From Bolinopsis microptera (lineage: Eukaryota; Ctenophora; Tentaculata; Lobata; Bolinopsidae), in contig NC_087084.1 of NCBI RefSeq assembly GCF_026151205.1, positions 9,294,894-9,358,893 on the forward strand: a stretch of 64,000 nucleotides of DNA, read 5' to 3'. Below are positions 21,223 to 33,288 of this stretch, in pieces. The translations under genes and the position numbers were made by a program. The notes beneath the pieces are model-generated. The model was not told where the DNA came from. It was given only the letters and a program-made list of their open reading frames with translations, and searched no databases. Positions within the stretch are counted from its first letter, which is position 1, and every line of letters starts with the position of its first letter.

Positions 21223-21821
21223 TAAGGGCCCGACCTGAAGCGCACACCCTAAACTTCAAAAACCCTATAGCTCAATGTGAATGAAAGCTGTGAGTGCTCA
21301 GGGAGGAAGGATCAGGTGAGTTAAATAGCCAAAAGAAGTGCACGTGCGACTTATGTCCAGTGATGCCCAGCTGGACAGTACGGCTTAGTTTCGGCAGGTC
21401 GAGTGAAGCCGAGTAAGCCCCCTTACCACGTCAAGGTCACTTAACCGACTCCAGGCTGCAGTTCCAATCAATCCAAGATTGAAAGACACGAACAAGAAGT
21501 GGGTTGAAAGGAATTACAGTCAGATAAATCAGAGTAAGTGGGCGGAGTCTTCACGAATGCTCTGGTGCTCAGGACTGACTCCGCCGCCGTACTTATAATC
21601 CCAGCAATTCTAAAGCGTCCAGGAGGCCCCAGACGAGAGGCGGGAGCCCAAACCCCCCGTGCTAGCCCCGAGAAACGGGTCCAAGGCCCGAGAGTTTGAC
21701 AAGAGCCAGGATCGCAATGCTAACTGTCGATTCAAAGTTCCCATCCGTCCCGACTGCAAACAACTTTACTTGCTTAAGCTGGTCGGTATGAATAGTAACC
21801 GTCCCTCCAGCCAGCACCACT
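20824..21821 (-). repeat. Direct repeat in the LINE 5' region (two about 112-bp units)
   Basis: 20824-20935 and 21710-21821 are similar in the same orientation, about 886 bp apart, sharing GATCGCAATGC, CAACTTTACTTGCTTAAGCT and CCGTCCCTCCAG. The region between is non-coding on the minus strand. Repeated 5' units in LINEs can carry promoter function; that role is inferred here. Confidence 0.75.
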
Positions 21822-24015
21822 CACCCATCCCCGCCGCACCCCCGTGCCAACCCCCAGATCTCAGACCATACCACGAGGAGCACGAACCCACACCAATCCC
21901 GCCCAGGACCCACCCAGCCGCTCGAATTACCGGGAAGCTGCCTGGCTAATGCTCTGGACCAGAACAAAAGGGGGAAAAAAGAGATGTTTGGCAGAAAATA
22001 AAATCCCGTACAAACAAGAGAGTAAACAGATCTGCGGCAGTGCGGGATAAGAATGGGACACTTATATCAGATCCTGAAGCTCAGTCACATCGCTGGGCTG
22101 AATATTTTGAAGAACTCTTGACGCCAGCAGCAGATGCGGTGGATTTCTCTCTATTGGATGAGGACGAAAAGGTACTTTCTTTTGAATATCTTAGTAATGA
22201 TGATGAGCCACCGTCCTTGTTTGAAATTGAGGAAGCTATCAAGAAGTTGAAGAACTACAAAAGTGCTGGAATTGATGAAATTTCAATTGAGCAGTTAAAG
22301 TACGGTTCTCCTGGACTTCTGCCTTGGTTAAAAGATTTGTTTGAAACTGTATGGAAAAGTGAGGATATTCCTAGTGATTGGAGGAAAGGAATCATCACCA
22401 TCATCCCAAAGAAAGGGGACCTCACATATTGCAACAACAACAGAGGGATAACTCTACGCTCCACCGTATCGAAGTTATTTCAAATCGTGTTGTTGAAAAG
22501 ACTAAGTAATGGGCTTGAAAAGTTACTTAGAGAAAATCAGTGTGGTTTCAGGAGAAACCGTTCTTGTATAGATCAGCTATACTCCCTTCATTGTATAATA
22601 CACAATTGTATAGAATTCAACGTCCCTTTGTATATAAACTTTATTGATTTTAAAGCTGCTTTTGATTCAATCAATCGTGACTTTATTTGGAAAGCTTTTG
22701 AACATTATGGTCTTCCAACAAAATACATCAATGTTTTCAAAGCGTTCTTTAGAGCAACTGAAAGTGCAGTTCGTGTCAATGGGGAATTGACAAGATGGTT
22801 TGATGTCGATTCGGGGACTGGACAAGGTGATGTGCAAGGGCCTCCCATTTTCAACCTTGTACTTAACTGGGGATTAGAACTTGCCGAGAAGTTTAAAAAT
22901 ATATCGCGTGGTTTTACTCTTCAGTACAGACAAAGTTCCAGACAACCAGAAAAATGTGTCATTGATTTGGACTATGCTGATGACATAGCAGGCATGGATG
23001 ACACTGTCGAGGGACTGCAAGAAACAACGGACAATATTGCGAAATACTGTGGGCTTGGGGGTTTAAAGATGAACGCAAAGAAAACAGAGATCATGGTAAT
23101 TGGGAAAGATACGTCGCAGCACCCACTCCCAGAGAATAGGACCATAGATATTACTGTCGATGGAAACTCTGCAAAGCAGGTCACTCAATTCACTTATTTG
23201 GGTGCCAAAATTACATCGGATGGCAAGATCGATAAAGAAATAAGTGTCAGGATTGGAAAAGCAACCGGAGCTTTTAACCAACTCAATAACATTTGGAAGA
23301 ATAAGAACATAAGCATTAACAACAAAGTGCGAATCTACATCGCAGCTGTTCTTACCATTCTGACCTATGGAAGTGAGACATGGAACACGGCTCAAGTGCA
23401 GACAAGAAGATGAGAGTCTTTCCATCAGTACTGCTTACGCAGAATCCTAAGAGTGAGGTGGTTCCATCGAGTAAGAAATGAAGATGTTTTAAGAAGGGCT
23501 TCAATAACTGCTCTTACTGACATAATAGCAACAAAACGGCTACGTTGGTTTGGACATGTCAGTAGAATGCCTGAAGATCGGTTACCTTACTATCTACTTG
23601 AATGGAAACCGAAGCATGGGAAACGATCAAGAGGCAGGCCTAGGAAGAGCTTAAATGATGTGTTTATTGAAGATGCTGAGCAGAGATTGGATCGTAATGG
23701 ACTCACGATTGATTGTATGAGAAGATTGGCTGCAGATCGAAAAGGATGGAGAAATATTACCCGCCGAAGTTGTATAATACAAAGTAATGACGCAGATGAC
23801 GCAGACTAATCCTTTTGGATGGAGATCTCGCCATGTAACATGTATGTATGTAATACCTCTGTTTCAATGCTACTTTTATTATCAAGTACTCACGAAAAGC
23901 TGTCATCTTACCTTTTAACAAATTTTCCTCAATATAATTTTCTGTAATTTAAACTTTAAGTCATAATTCATTGTTGGTCACATTTAGGGACTTCTTTTAT
24001 ATTTTATTCTTTGAA

Positions 24016-25758
24016 TCATAGTTTTAAAATCATTCTATCAAACCTTTGTCCTCCTCGTCTCCTTTTTTCTAAGTAGTCCCCGTCTTTAACTGCTATCTTT
24101 GACGGACGAGCGTGCTTTACTTTCACATCCGGGCAAAGTGCAACTTTCATGCCAGCTGCCTTCAGTCTAATAAATATATCCTTGTGTTCCGCTATCATTA
24201 GCTCCGGGTCCCATCCTCCTATATCCAATATCTCTTTGGTTCGGGCCAGAAATGCGTTTGAAGTAATATCGCATCTGACACAACTTGGATGGTTTGGAAT
24301 TGTTTGGTTGACAAGTGTGCAAGCAGTATGGTAAACTCCCAGTTTACAGATTGCCTTGTTTTCGTTGAAATATCCAAATTCAAGGTATGCAGTAAAGTTG
24401 ATTCCTACTTCGTAAGCAGCTGAGACCACAGAGACATCGGTAGTGTCCAGGATTTCAACAAGTTTATCAAGTTTAGTGTATTCATAGAACTTGATGTCAT
24501 CATCAAGAAGGAAGAAGTATTTAGTTTTGACCTGCATAACAGCCAGATTCCTTCCTCGAGCTATACCGAGATCTTCATTTTTACTCACTACGTACTGTAA
24601 TAAGGGATACTCTGCAATTTGCTGATATATTTCATCAGGGTAATCGTTTGGTCCGTCGTCGTATGCAACCATCGGGAGATCGAATCCCAGACGTTCTCTC
24701 ACTGATTCAGCTAGACGCAATATAAGATGTGGTCTTCTGGTTGTTTTTACTGCTAGTGTCACACATTCCCACAGCTTTGTACATCTTCTCACCTGGTCAG
24801 GTGGCAGGAGTTTCACCGGCTCTCTTTTGTTGAACCCACACGCTTTAAAGTCACATGAACTATTTGGAGGTACAACAACCATCTTTAACAATTTCCTGTC
24901 TTCTTGAAAAAAACCTTCCTCCATCAGTAGTATTCTGGAAGCATCCTTATCACAACGTGATAATCCAACAGGATCCTCCAGACAAGGACTTCTTGTAACG
25001 TTCAAATCGTTCCTCTCTGACATTGGTGTTATGCACAGCTCTTTATTCTTCACGATACGCTGTATGTACAACATTCCATCTTTGTGTTCTGTAAAGAACG
25101 ATTCTGTGACATCAGAGCAATCTACCAGTTCCAGAAATATGGCATTATCATGGCTTTTGTAGTTTACACATCTTCCAGTTCTCTCGTATATCAGACGATT
25201 ATCCATCGTTAGACTGAACGCCTGCGAGTATATTTATTAATGATGAGAAAAATTGACCTTCATTCATTTTTATTTTAGTTATAATATGGTGGCAGTAGTA
25301 TGGTTAGTAGTTCAACTTTCAATTTTTTTGATTAAGTCCCAAAAATACTCAATTAGTATTATCTTCTGCATTTAGTGGAAGAAACATAAGTTGTCACTAA
25401 GTCTCACCTGCTGTAAATCAGGATCACAGAACTGTACTGTCAACTTTTCTCCGTTACTAGAGTCTATACATCTACCTTCATACCATAATCTTAATCGGTG
25501 GTTGTGGAAAATGTAACCATTAATATTGGTATTAATGCTGAAATTTTTGGAGTTTGTCCTTGTTTTTACTGGAAAAGAAACCATTAATTCGTTTTCTTTA
25601 GTTGAATATTGTAGGAATGCGGGATCGTATACTATCCCACTCTTCAAATTGCAAAAGATAAAAATGATCATAAAAACCACGAGAACTAATTTGATTAGCT
25701 GTAGCCATCGAGTTAATGTTGACTTGATTTTGCGAACGAGACTCATATCTTTTTCCAC
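24016..25758 (-). CDS. GT12-like beta-1,4-N-acetylgalactosaminyltransferase with N-terminal lectin-like region
   Basis: Two exons, 25758-25408 and 25221-24016, joined in phase 0 with GT-AG borders, give 518 residues. A transmembrane anchor lies at about residues 19-37 (LQLIKLVLVVFMIIFIF), so this is a type II Golgi-type enzyme. Residues about 85-240 have short cysteine-containing repeats (LWYEGRCIDSSNGEKLTVQF, LIYERTGRCVNYKSHD) resembling a ricin-type beta-trefoil. The C-terminal half matches the GM2-synthase/B4GALNT fold: LGIARGRNLAVMQVKTKYF, then the metal/nucleotide motif LLDDDIKF (DDD about 357-359), then SNAFLARTKEIL and GWDPELMIAEHKDIFIRL. It would transfer GalNAc (or a related sugar) onto glycans in the lumen. 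The start is the first Met of exon 1. Partial copies lie at 12333 and 26888. Exact acceptor is unknown. Confidence 0.85.
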
Positions 25759-26887
25759 CTAAAAATAGAATTTGATATAAGATAACAACCACATAAAGTT
25801 AATAGTTTCTTGGCCATTTGATGACCCTCAGAGTCAATGATTAACCACTTATAATCTCCTCATTTATGCACATCGACCTGTATTTCATAATGGAAGGCTT
25901 GGCATTTTTTGAGACCCTCAAGGGTTTTAGAAACAAAAAATCCGAGCCTAAAACTTCAGACTGGAAAAATCGCCCTTTTGGCCCCGTCCATTTGTGTTAT
26001 ATTCATATATAGTAATTTCAGCTTCTGAACATTGCAGAAACTTTTGTGAAGGCTCAAATTGACCGCAATGGCCACATTCATAAACAACTTATGCAACAAT
26101 CTATGCTAAAAATGCCTTATGATGGATTAATTGGCCAAACTGATTTTGGCCATGCGTGCACCGGTGCACTGGCCCAATTTTCTAACTTTTGATAATGATA
26201 TAAAAATGTAAGAGACTTCTAGATGTGTTTAAATATTATATATAATTGATCATGAGAACACTTAATTGGTCGGAAAATTTGCTAAAGCAAACAAGCGAAT
26301 AGAAAGGACAAATCATTATTAATAACATTAACACTAATAATCAATGCCGATCAGCTGATTAATTTAGTCAGTTAATACGCTGTAAACTGTAGAATTATTA
26401 ATTCATTACGAGTGAAGCTCTAGCAAGACAAACTTAGACAATATGAATAAGACTACAATCTATGTATGAGTACACGCCTCGCTTTTGTTAACAAAAAAGC
26501 TTTCTTAAAGTTATGTGTATATCATTAAACCAGCTGATGAGGTTGTACTAGTAAGAGGAATAGTCGTGGGTTTTTTATTCTTACTGGAGTTCGAGATTAG
26601 GTGGATTTATCTGATCTTGGAGGATAGCTTTTAAGTTTTCTAGTGAAATGATGGCAACACGACTTATGTCTTAGACCATATCTGGTTATTTTCTCGAGGT
26701 CTGCTTAAAAAGTAATTTGGTGGGAGTTAAAATTACACTCTGATTAACGGTTGACATATTCCCATGAGTACAAACTAGATCGCTACAACAATGAGCATTC
26801 TACTATGTAGTTGGAGTACAAACTTTGAAATTTCCAAATTGAAATTGAAAGTATCCACTATCCAGTTAAGCTATTCCCCCAATATAA
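25759..26887. other. Intergenic, presumably 5' flank of the glycosyltransferase gene
   Basis: AT-rich sequence without a recognisable gene. It contains the upstream region of the minus-strand glycosyltransferase; no TATA box or other promoter element can be assigned with confidence. Confidence 0.4.
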
Positions 26888-27061
26888 GCAGCTGAAGCCA
26901 CAGTGACATCAGTAGTGTCCAGGGTTTCGACAAGTTTATCCTTTTATCGAGTTTGTGTATTCATTGAACATGATGTCATCATCAAGAAGAAAGAAGTACT
27001 TAGTCTTGACCTGCTTAACAGCCAAATTAATTCCTCGAGTTATAACGAGATCTTCTTCTAT

Positions 27062-30000
27062 AGATGTGGATACTGGTGGGGAGGTGAAACACATTTGTTT
27101 ACTTTAATAGTAAGCACATGTTCAGCGGGTTGAGGAGGTGAAACACATTTGTTTACATTTTAGGGTAAGCACATGTTCAGCGGGTTGAAGAGATGATACA
27201 CATTTTGTATTAAAGAAGGCTTGTAACACTTGTAACGCTTTCTTGTTACCCCCCTTTGAAGGCCCCGAATTATTTTCTGAACGAAAGCTCAAAAATAACC
27301 GAGAAATCGACCTTCTTATTAACTCATTTTGATGACTGTTTCTGACCTAAAATTGCACGAAAAATCGATTTAGCTAGGTTTCAGAACCTATAAACACTTC
27401 CTTATCCCTCAAAATTGATGTTTTATAGTTGATACGAGCAACAAGCAACATATGTTTTGATCCTTCGGTTCTACTCATGACCTAGGCAGTTAAGCTGAAC
27501 CCGACAGATCGAGGCAATCCTCACCTTAACTGATCAAACTGGTACTAACACAATTTTCAGATATAAATGTTCTTTGCGATACGTTTATTGCAGCTTTGCA
27601 ACTTGAGTGAAGACCAGAGTACGAAAACACACAGCAGGTAAGCAACTCACTTTTGGTGACTGTTCCTCACGAACATTCTTATCCTGTGACAATTTAGTAT
27701 ACGGTAGCTTAGAAGTGAAACCCACCTATTGTAGTACCAACTATGGTCATACGAGACTAAGGAATAATATACATAAATAAGTTACATAATAAATTACCAT
27801 ATATAACAAACATATGAACAGGGAGATCGTCTCCTTAACAAATCGAACAGGTACTATCACAATTTCCAGAGCAGGTACTATCACAATTTCCAGAGCGTAA
27901 TTTTCACAATTTCCAGAGCATAACAAAGTCAAAAGAAACACAACGAAGGTAGGTTACCAACACCACAATATAACAATTATACTAACAACTGAATTAAATT
28001 TATTCTGACGACGGGCAGCCCTGATGTGCTCCGTCATCCTCGACGAGCGACCACTTGTAATAGAGGTGTTATGTCATGTGACACCGATCCGTCCAATCAC
28101 AAACAGGACGAGTCAGCAGATCGATAGCGTGTGTTTACTTTCCTTATCTTTATTTGACCCTCTGTTCACATTGTTATCTCTACCACATCTCGGCTAGGCA
28201 AGGTCCACGTGCAATATCTGCACCGCGGTAAACACGCCATGATTACGTCATGAACTTGAAATAGTGTGATTGTTGTACTTATATAACCGTTCCCATTGCC
28301 CACGTACAATACAAACTGTTGGGGGGGGGGGGGGATTGTAGGAACTTATCGTCCAGTCATGAACAGAATATTAACATAATTTTTTAGTTATTTAAGCAGA
28401 CCTGGTCATTTAAAAAAAATCACTGTCCACTTCCCTCAAAAAAACAGGGTTCAAATTAACAAGTTGGGCACACACGAATGCGATGTCGCTCAGATAAGGC
28501 AACATCTTCGCCACTACTTTGTTTCCCAAAATCTTGTACCGCTTCAGATAGCCAATTGAGCGTTCCACGTGGATGCGGGCGATGCTGACTTTTCTGCTGG
28601 CTGCTACTTCTTCCGGCGTGAACTGAGTCTTGCCCCACATCCCCGCTGGGATGTTTAGTGTAACTCCTGAAATTTAATTCGCTTTTTATGCCGCTTATTC
28701 TTAACTAACCGGGCGTTGATTCATCACTCTACACTCAACTGTTACGTGACGTTTCAACACGTAACCCATGATCCGAAACCGCTGAACCATTTCAACAGCG
28801 CACCTATTACCCGTTATCTATTTTATCAATACTTGAACTTCCGTGTTATCTCATCTAAAATAAACACCCCGCACACAAAATGAATTCCATTGACTTTGAG
28901 GGCAAGTGCTGCATTTAAAATTACACAAACTCTTATTACAATTGTGAAAAGGATTCCAAGTTTACATATTTAAAACGGCAATGACTAATTACACAGCACA
29001 AATTGAAATTTTGAGTGTCTAACCTGGTAAAAATGAACTGCACCATGGTGAACTAGTACTTCAACTCTGTCAGGTATAACCATGCTTGTCCTCCTGTATA
29101 CTGCCTCCTCCTGGAACATACAGTTCTTGTCAGTGAAGTCGTGTCCTAGATTCTGTTTTTAAACACTTACTGTCAAAGTTAAGCAAAGCAGCACTCATGG
29201 ATATATGCATTATTCCTTTGCTTCCAGTTGGTGTAAACTTAAAGCACAGTTCATCATTTGGATCTCACTCAGTTCACAATCGCGACCTAATATTAGAGTA
29301 AATGTTTTTAATGATACGCAATTGGACAACTAAACCGAAACATGCTATAACTAAACAATGTTAATGTTCCGTTCCTGATTGAACAGTTAGCATCACAGTC
29401 AGTTGGAGGAGCGACCAACACACTATCAAGATCGGTTGTTTATCTTAAACCCCCCCCCCCCCCCCAACAGTTTGTATTGTACGTGGGCAATGGGCACGGT
29501 TATATAAGTACAACAATCACACTATTTCAAGTTCATGACGTAATCATGGCGTGTTTACCGCGGTGCAGATATTGCACGCGGACCTTGCCGAGCCGAGATG
29601 TGGTAGAGATAACAATGTGAACAGAGGGTCAAATAAAGATAAGGAAAGTAAACACACGATATCGATCTGCTGACTCGTCCTGTTTGTGATTGGACGGATC
29701 GGTGTCACATGACATAACACCTCTATTACAAGTGGTCGCTCGTTGAGGATGACGGAGCACATCAGGGCTGCCCGTCGTCAGAATAAATTTAATTCAGTTG
29801 TTAGTATAATTGTTATATTGTGGTGTTGGTAACCTACCTTCGTTGTGTTTCTTTTGACTTTGTTATGCTCTGGAAATTGTGAAAATTACGCTCTGGAAAT
29901 TGTGATAGTACCTGCTCTGGAAATTGTGATAGTACCTGTTCGATTTGTTAAGGAGACGATCTCCCTGTTCATATGTTTGTTATATATGGTAATTTATTAT

Positions 30001-30724
30001 GTAACTTATTTATGTATATTATTCCTTAGTCTCGTATGACCATAGTTGGTACTACAATAGGTGGGTTTCACTTCTAAGCTACCGTATACTAAATTGTCAC
30101 AGGATAAGAATGTTCGTGAGGAACAGTCACCAAAAGTGAGTTGCTTACCTGCTGTGTGTTTTCGTACTCTGGTCTTCACTCAAGTTGCAAAGCTGCAATA
30201 AACGTATCGCAAAGAACATTTATATCTGAAAATTGTGTTAGTACCAGTTTGATCAGTTAAGGTGAGGATTGCCTCGATCTGTCGGGTTCAGCTTAACTGC
30301 CTAGGTCATGAGTAGAACCGAAGGATCAAAACATATGTTGCTTGTTGCTCGTATCAACTATAAAACATCAATTTTGAGGGATAAGGAAGTGTTTATAGGT
30401 TCTGAAACCTAGCTAAATCGATTTTTCGTGCAATTTTAGGTCAGAAACAGTCATCAAAATGAGTTAATAAGAAGGTCGATTTCTCGGTTATTTTTGAGCT
30501 TTCGTTCAGAAAATAATTCGGGGCCTTCAAAGGGGGGTAACAAGAAAGCGTTACAAGTGTTACAAGCCTTCTATAATACAAAATGTGTATCATCTCTTCA
30601 ACCCGCTGAACATGTGCTTACCCTAAAATGTAAACAAATGTGTTTCACCTCCTCAACCCGCTGAACATGTGCTTACTATTAAAGTAAACAAATGTGTTTC
30701 ACCTCCCCACCAGTATCCACATCT
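27062..30724. mobile_element. 3.66-kb foldback transposon with 1.27-kb inverted arms (ISL2EU/Harbinger-like)
   Basis: Arms 27062-28334 and 29451-30724 are reverse complements with very few differences (for example CGTTCCC versus CGTGCCC near the inner ends). The tips read AGATGTGGATACTGGTGGGG. The dinucleotide AT flanks both ends (27060-27061 and 30725-30726). The arms end internally at a poly(G) (28321-28334) and a poly(C) (29451-29465). The 1.1-kb centre holds the last exon of a DDE transposase. AT target duplications with a PIF/Harbinger-type DDE protein fit the ISL2EU group; this is inferred from family knowledge. Each arm has an internal tandem repeat near its tip (GAAACACATTTGTTTAC... 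about 55 bp, two clear copies plus a third, decayed one). Confidence 0.85.
28410..28666 (-). pseudogene. C-terminal exon of a Harbinger/ISL2EU-type DDE transposase
   Basis: The minus strand has an acceptor (TTTCAG before 28666) followed by GVTLNIPAGMWGKTQFTPEE, then SIARIHVERSIGYLKRYKIL, and VCAQLVNLNP before the stop. This is the usual end of the DDE_Tnp_4 domain, where the glutamate of HVERSIG is the third catalytic acid. The upstream exons with the two aspartates are not recognisable in the centre of the element, and the arms do not carry them. It is therefore a transposase remnant and not a working enzyme. The preserved exon is intact in frame and spliceable, so loss of the rest may be recent. 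Confidence 0.8.
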
Positions 30725-30755
30725 ATTCATCTGTAATTAATAAGGGATACTCTGA

Positions 30756-32390
<1,635 letters not shown>

Positions 32391-32966
32391 CTCACACACA
32401 CACACTCACACACACGCACATCATTTATCTTGATATCATGATAACCATCTGTACTACCGGCCCCCCACACTGACAAGCCTTACGTTACACTCAGTCATGA
32501 GGTAACATGATATTAGCAGGATCCCTTATAACCGTGAGCGGTAATCTCTAGTCTGGTAACGCTATATCCCTCCTTGGCCTTCTTGTTATAAACTATGTTG
32601 GACGTTTACGTGTGTGTGTTGCGTGTATGTGTGTGTGGGTTGTGTTTGTCTTCGTATAGCTGAATGTAAGGAAAAATGTTTTAAAATATGTGACTCCAGT
32701 CTAAACAAGTCGTTAGTTTAAGCTACTTTTTTAATAGCTTGTAATAAATGTCGCTTATCATACGTATATTTCACTACCTCGGTCCTATTTTAATTTAGGA
32801 GGGGCTGTTGCAACAAAAAGATAAGCAACTTTTATCTTACTATTAATTTAATTCATAGTTCGCTCTTCCCGTTACGTTTGAGTAATACTGTAATACAGAG
32901 CCACGTATGATATATACCAGAGTTACGTTAGTTTTGCTACTTTCTAAAAACTTTGTTGTGATAAAT

Positions 32967-33288
32967 GTCGTCTGATACGTGACCTGTAACCGATACGTGT
33001 TTGATGCGTGACCTGTAACCGATACGTGTTTGATGCGTGACCTGTAACCGGTATGTGTCTGATACGTGACCTGTAACCGTGACCTGTAACGTGTTTGATG
33101 CGTGACCTGTAACCGATACGTGTTTGATACGTGACCTGTAACCGACACGTGTCTGATACGTGACCTGTAACCGATACGTGTTTGATACGTGACCTGTAAC
33201 CGATACGTGGCTGATACGTGACCTGTAACCGATACGTGTCTGGTACGTGACCTGTAACTGGTATGTGTTTGATACGTGACCTGTAAAT
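32967..33288. repeat. 29-bp minisatellite (ACGTGACCTGTAACCGATAC)
   Basis: About eleven units of a 29-bp repeat with core GTGACCTGTAACC and GATACGTGTTTGATAC. One pair of units is shortened near 33065-33090. It is CpG-rich compared with its surroundings. No coding or regulatory role is apparent. Confidence 0.95.

Larger units (their letters stand above)
16431..21977 (-). mobile_element. Full-length I-type LINE with RNase H, nested in the outer LINE
   Basis: 5547 bp on the minus strand. A poly(T) run at 16431-16446 marks its poly(A) tail. The 8-bp target duplication AAAGAGAT is at 16423-16430 and 21978-21985. Contents in order: a 5' region with a long direct repeat, a 244-codon frame, and a 1308-codon protein carrying endonuclease, polymerase and RNase H. 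Its 3' end is almost identical to the truncated copy at 8712-9445, so the family has been active recently. The insertion cut the outer LINE exactly between two codons. Confidence 0.95.
14925..23809 (+). pseudogene. Endonuclease-reverse transcriptase of the outer RTE-like LINE, broken
   Basis: The N-terminal part (14925-16430, 502 codons) is an APE-type endonuclease: STWNVTSL, TETHM, VVYAPTE, LGDFNARVG, TWRSPNG with QIDHICIS. The polymerase part begins at 21986 in the same phase and includes HRWAEYFEELL, an FKAAFDSI palm motif, GTGQGDVQGPPIF and the active-site LDYADDIAGMDD. It ends with RLRWFGHVSRMPEDRLPYY and SRGRPRK, usual for this group. Joining 16430 to 21986 keeps the frame. One in-frame TGA at 23411-23413 then splits off the last part, which stays open to 23809. 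Both lesions look simple, so the copy decayed little before or after being hit. Clade placement is by motif only. Confidence 0.85.
14641..23850 (+). mobile_element. RTE-like LINE, split by a nested LINE (outer element)
   Basis: Endonuclease and polymerase parts lie on the plus strand at 14925-16430 and 21986-23809, interrupted by 16431-21977. Outside the coding part, the 3' end after the stop is short and finishes in a TGTATGTATGTAA microsatellite (about 23840-23853), as RTE-clade elements do instead of a poly(A). The 5' boundary is uncertain; I place it after the tandem repeat near 14600. The insertion and a later nonsense change make this copy inactive. Confidence 0.8.
26888..30755 (-). pseudogene. 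Broken partial copy of the GT12 gene, split by a transposon
   Basis: 26888-27061 matches the part of the intact gene around its positions 24412-24575 (shared CATGATGTCATCATCAAGAA-like string, GTCTTGACCTGC, TCCTCGAG, CGAGATCTTC). Small indels, such as in TTATCCTTTTATCGAG, break the frame. About 28 bp continue at 30727-30755 (AATAAGGGATACTCTG). Between them sits the foldback element 27062-30724. The DDD-coding segment is present, but the rest of the enzyme is missing. It is a partial tandem duplicate about 2 kb from the parent. Confidence 0.85.

Noticed and set aside
24149-24334. Open frames opposite to the glycosyltransferase and the LINE proteins
   Set aside because: Shadows of real coding frames; no motifs.
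27747-30039. Two identical 64-residue frames at 27747-27941 (minus) and 29845-30039 (plus)
   Set aside because: They are mirror images in the arms of the foldback element, without motif or splice context.
32967-33288. CRISPR-like array of spaced repeats
   Set aside because: Units are contiguous 29-bp minisatellite copies without unique spacers, in eukaryotic DNA.
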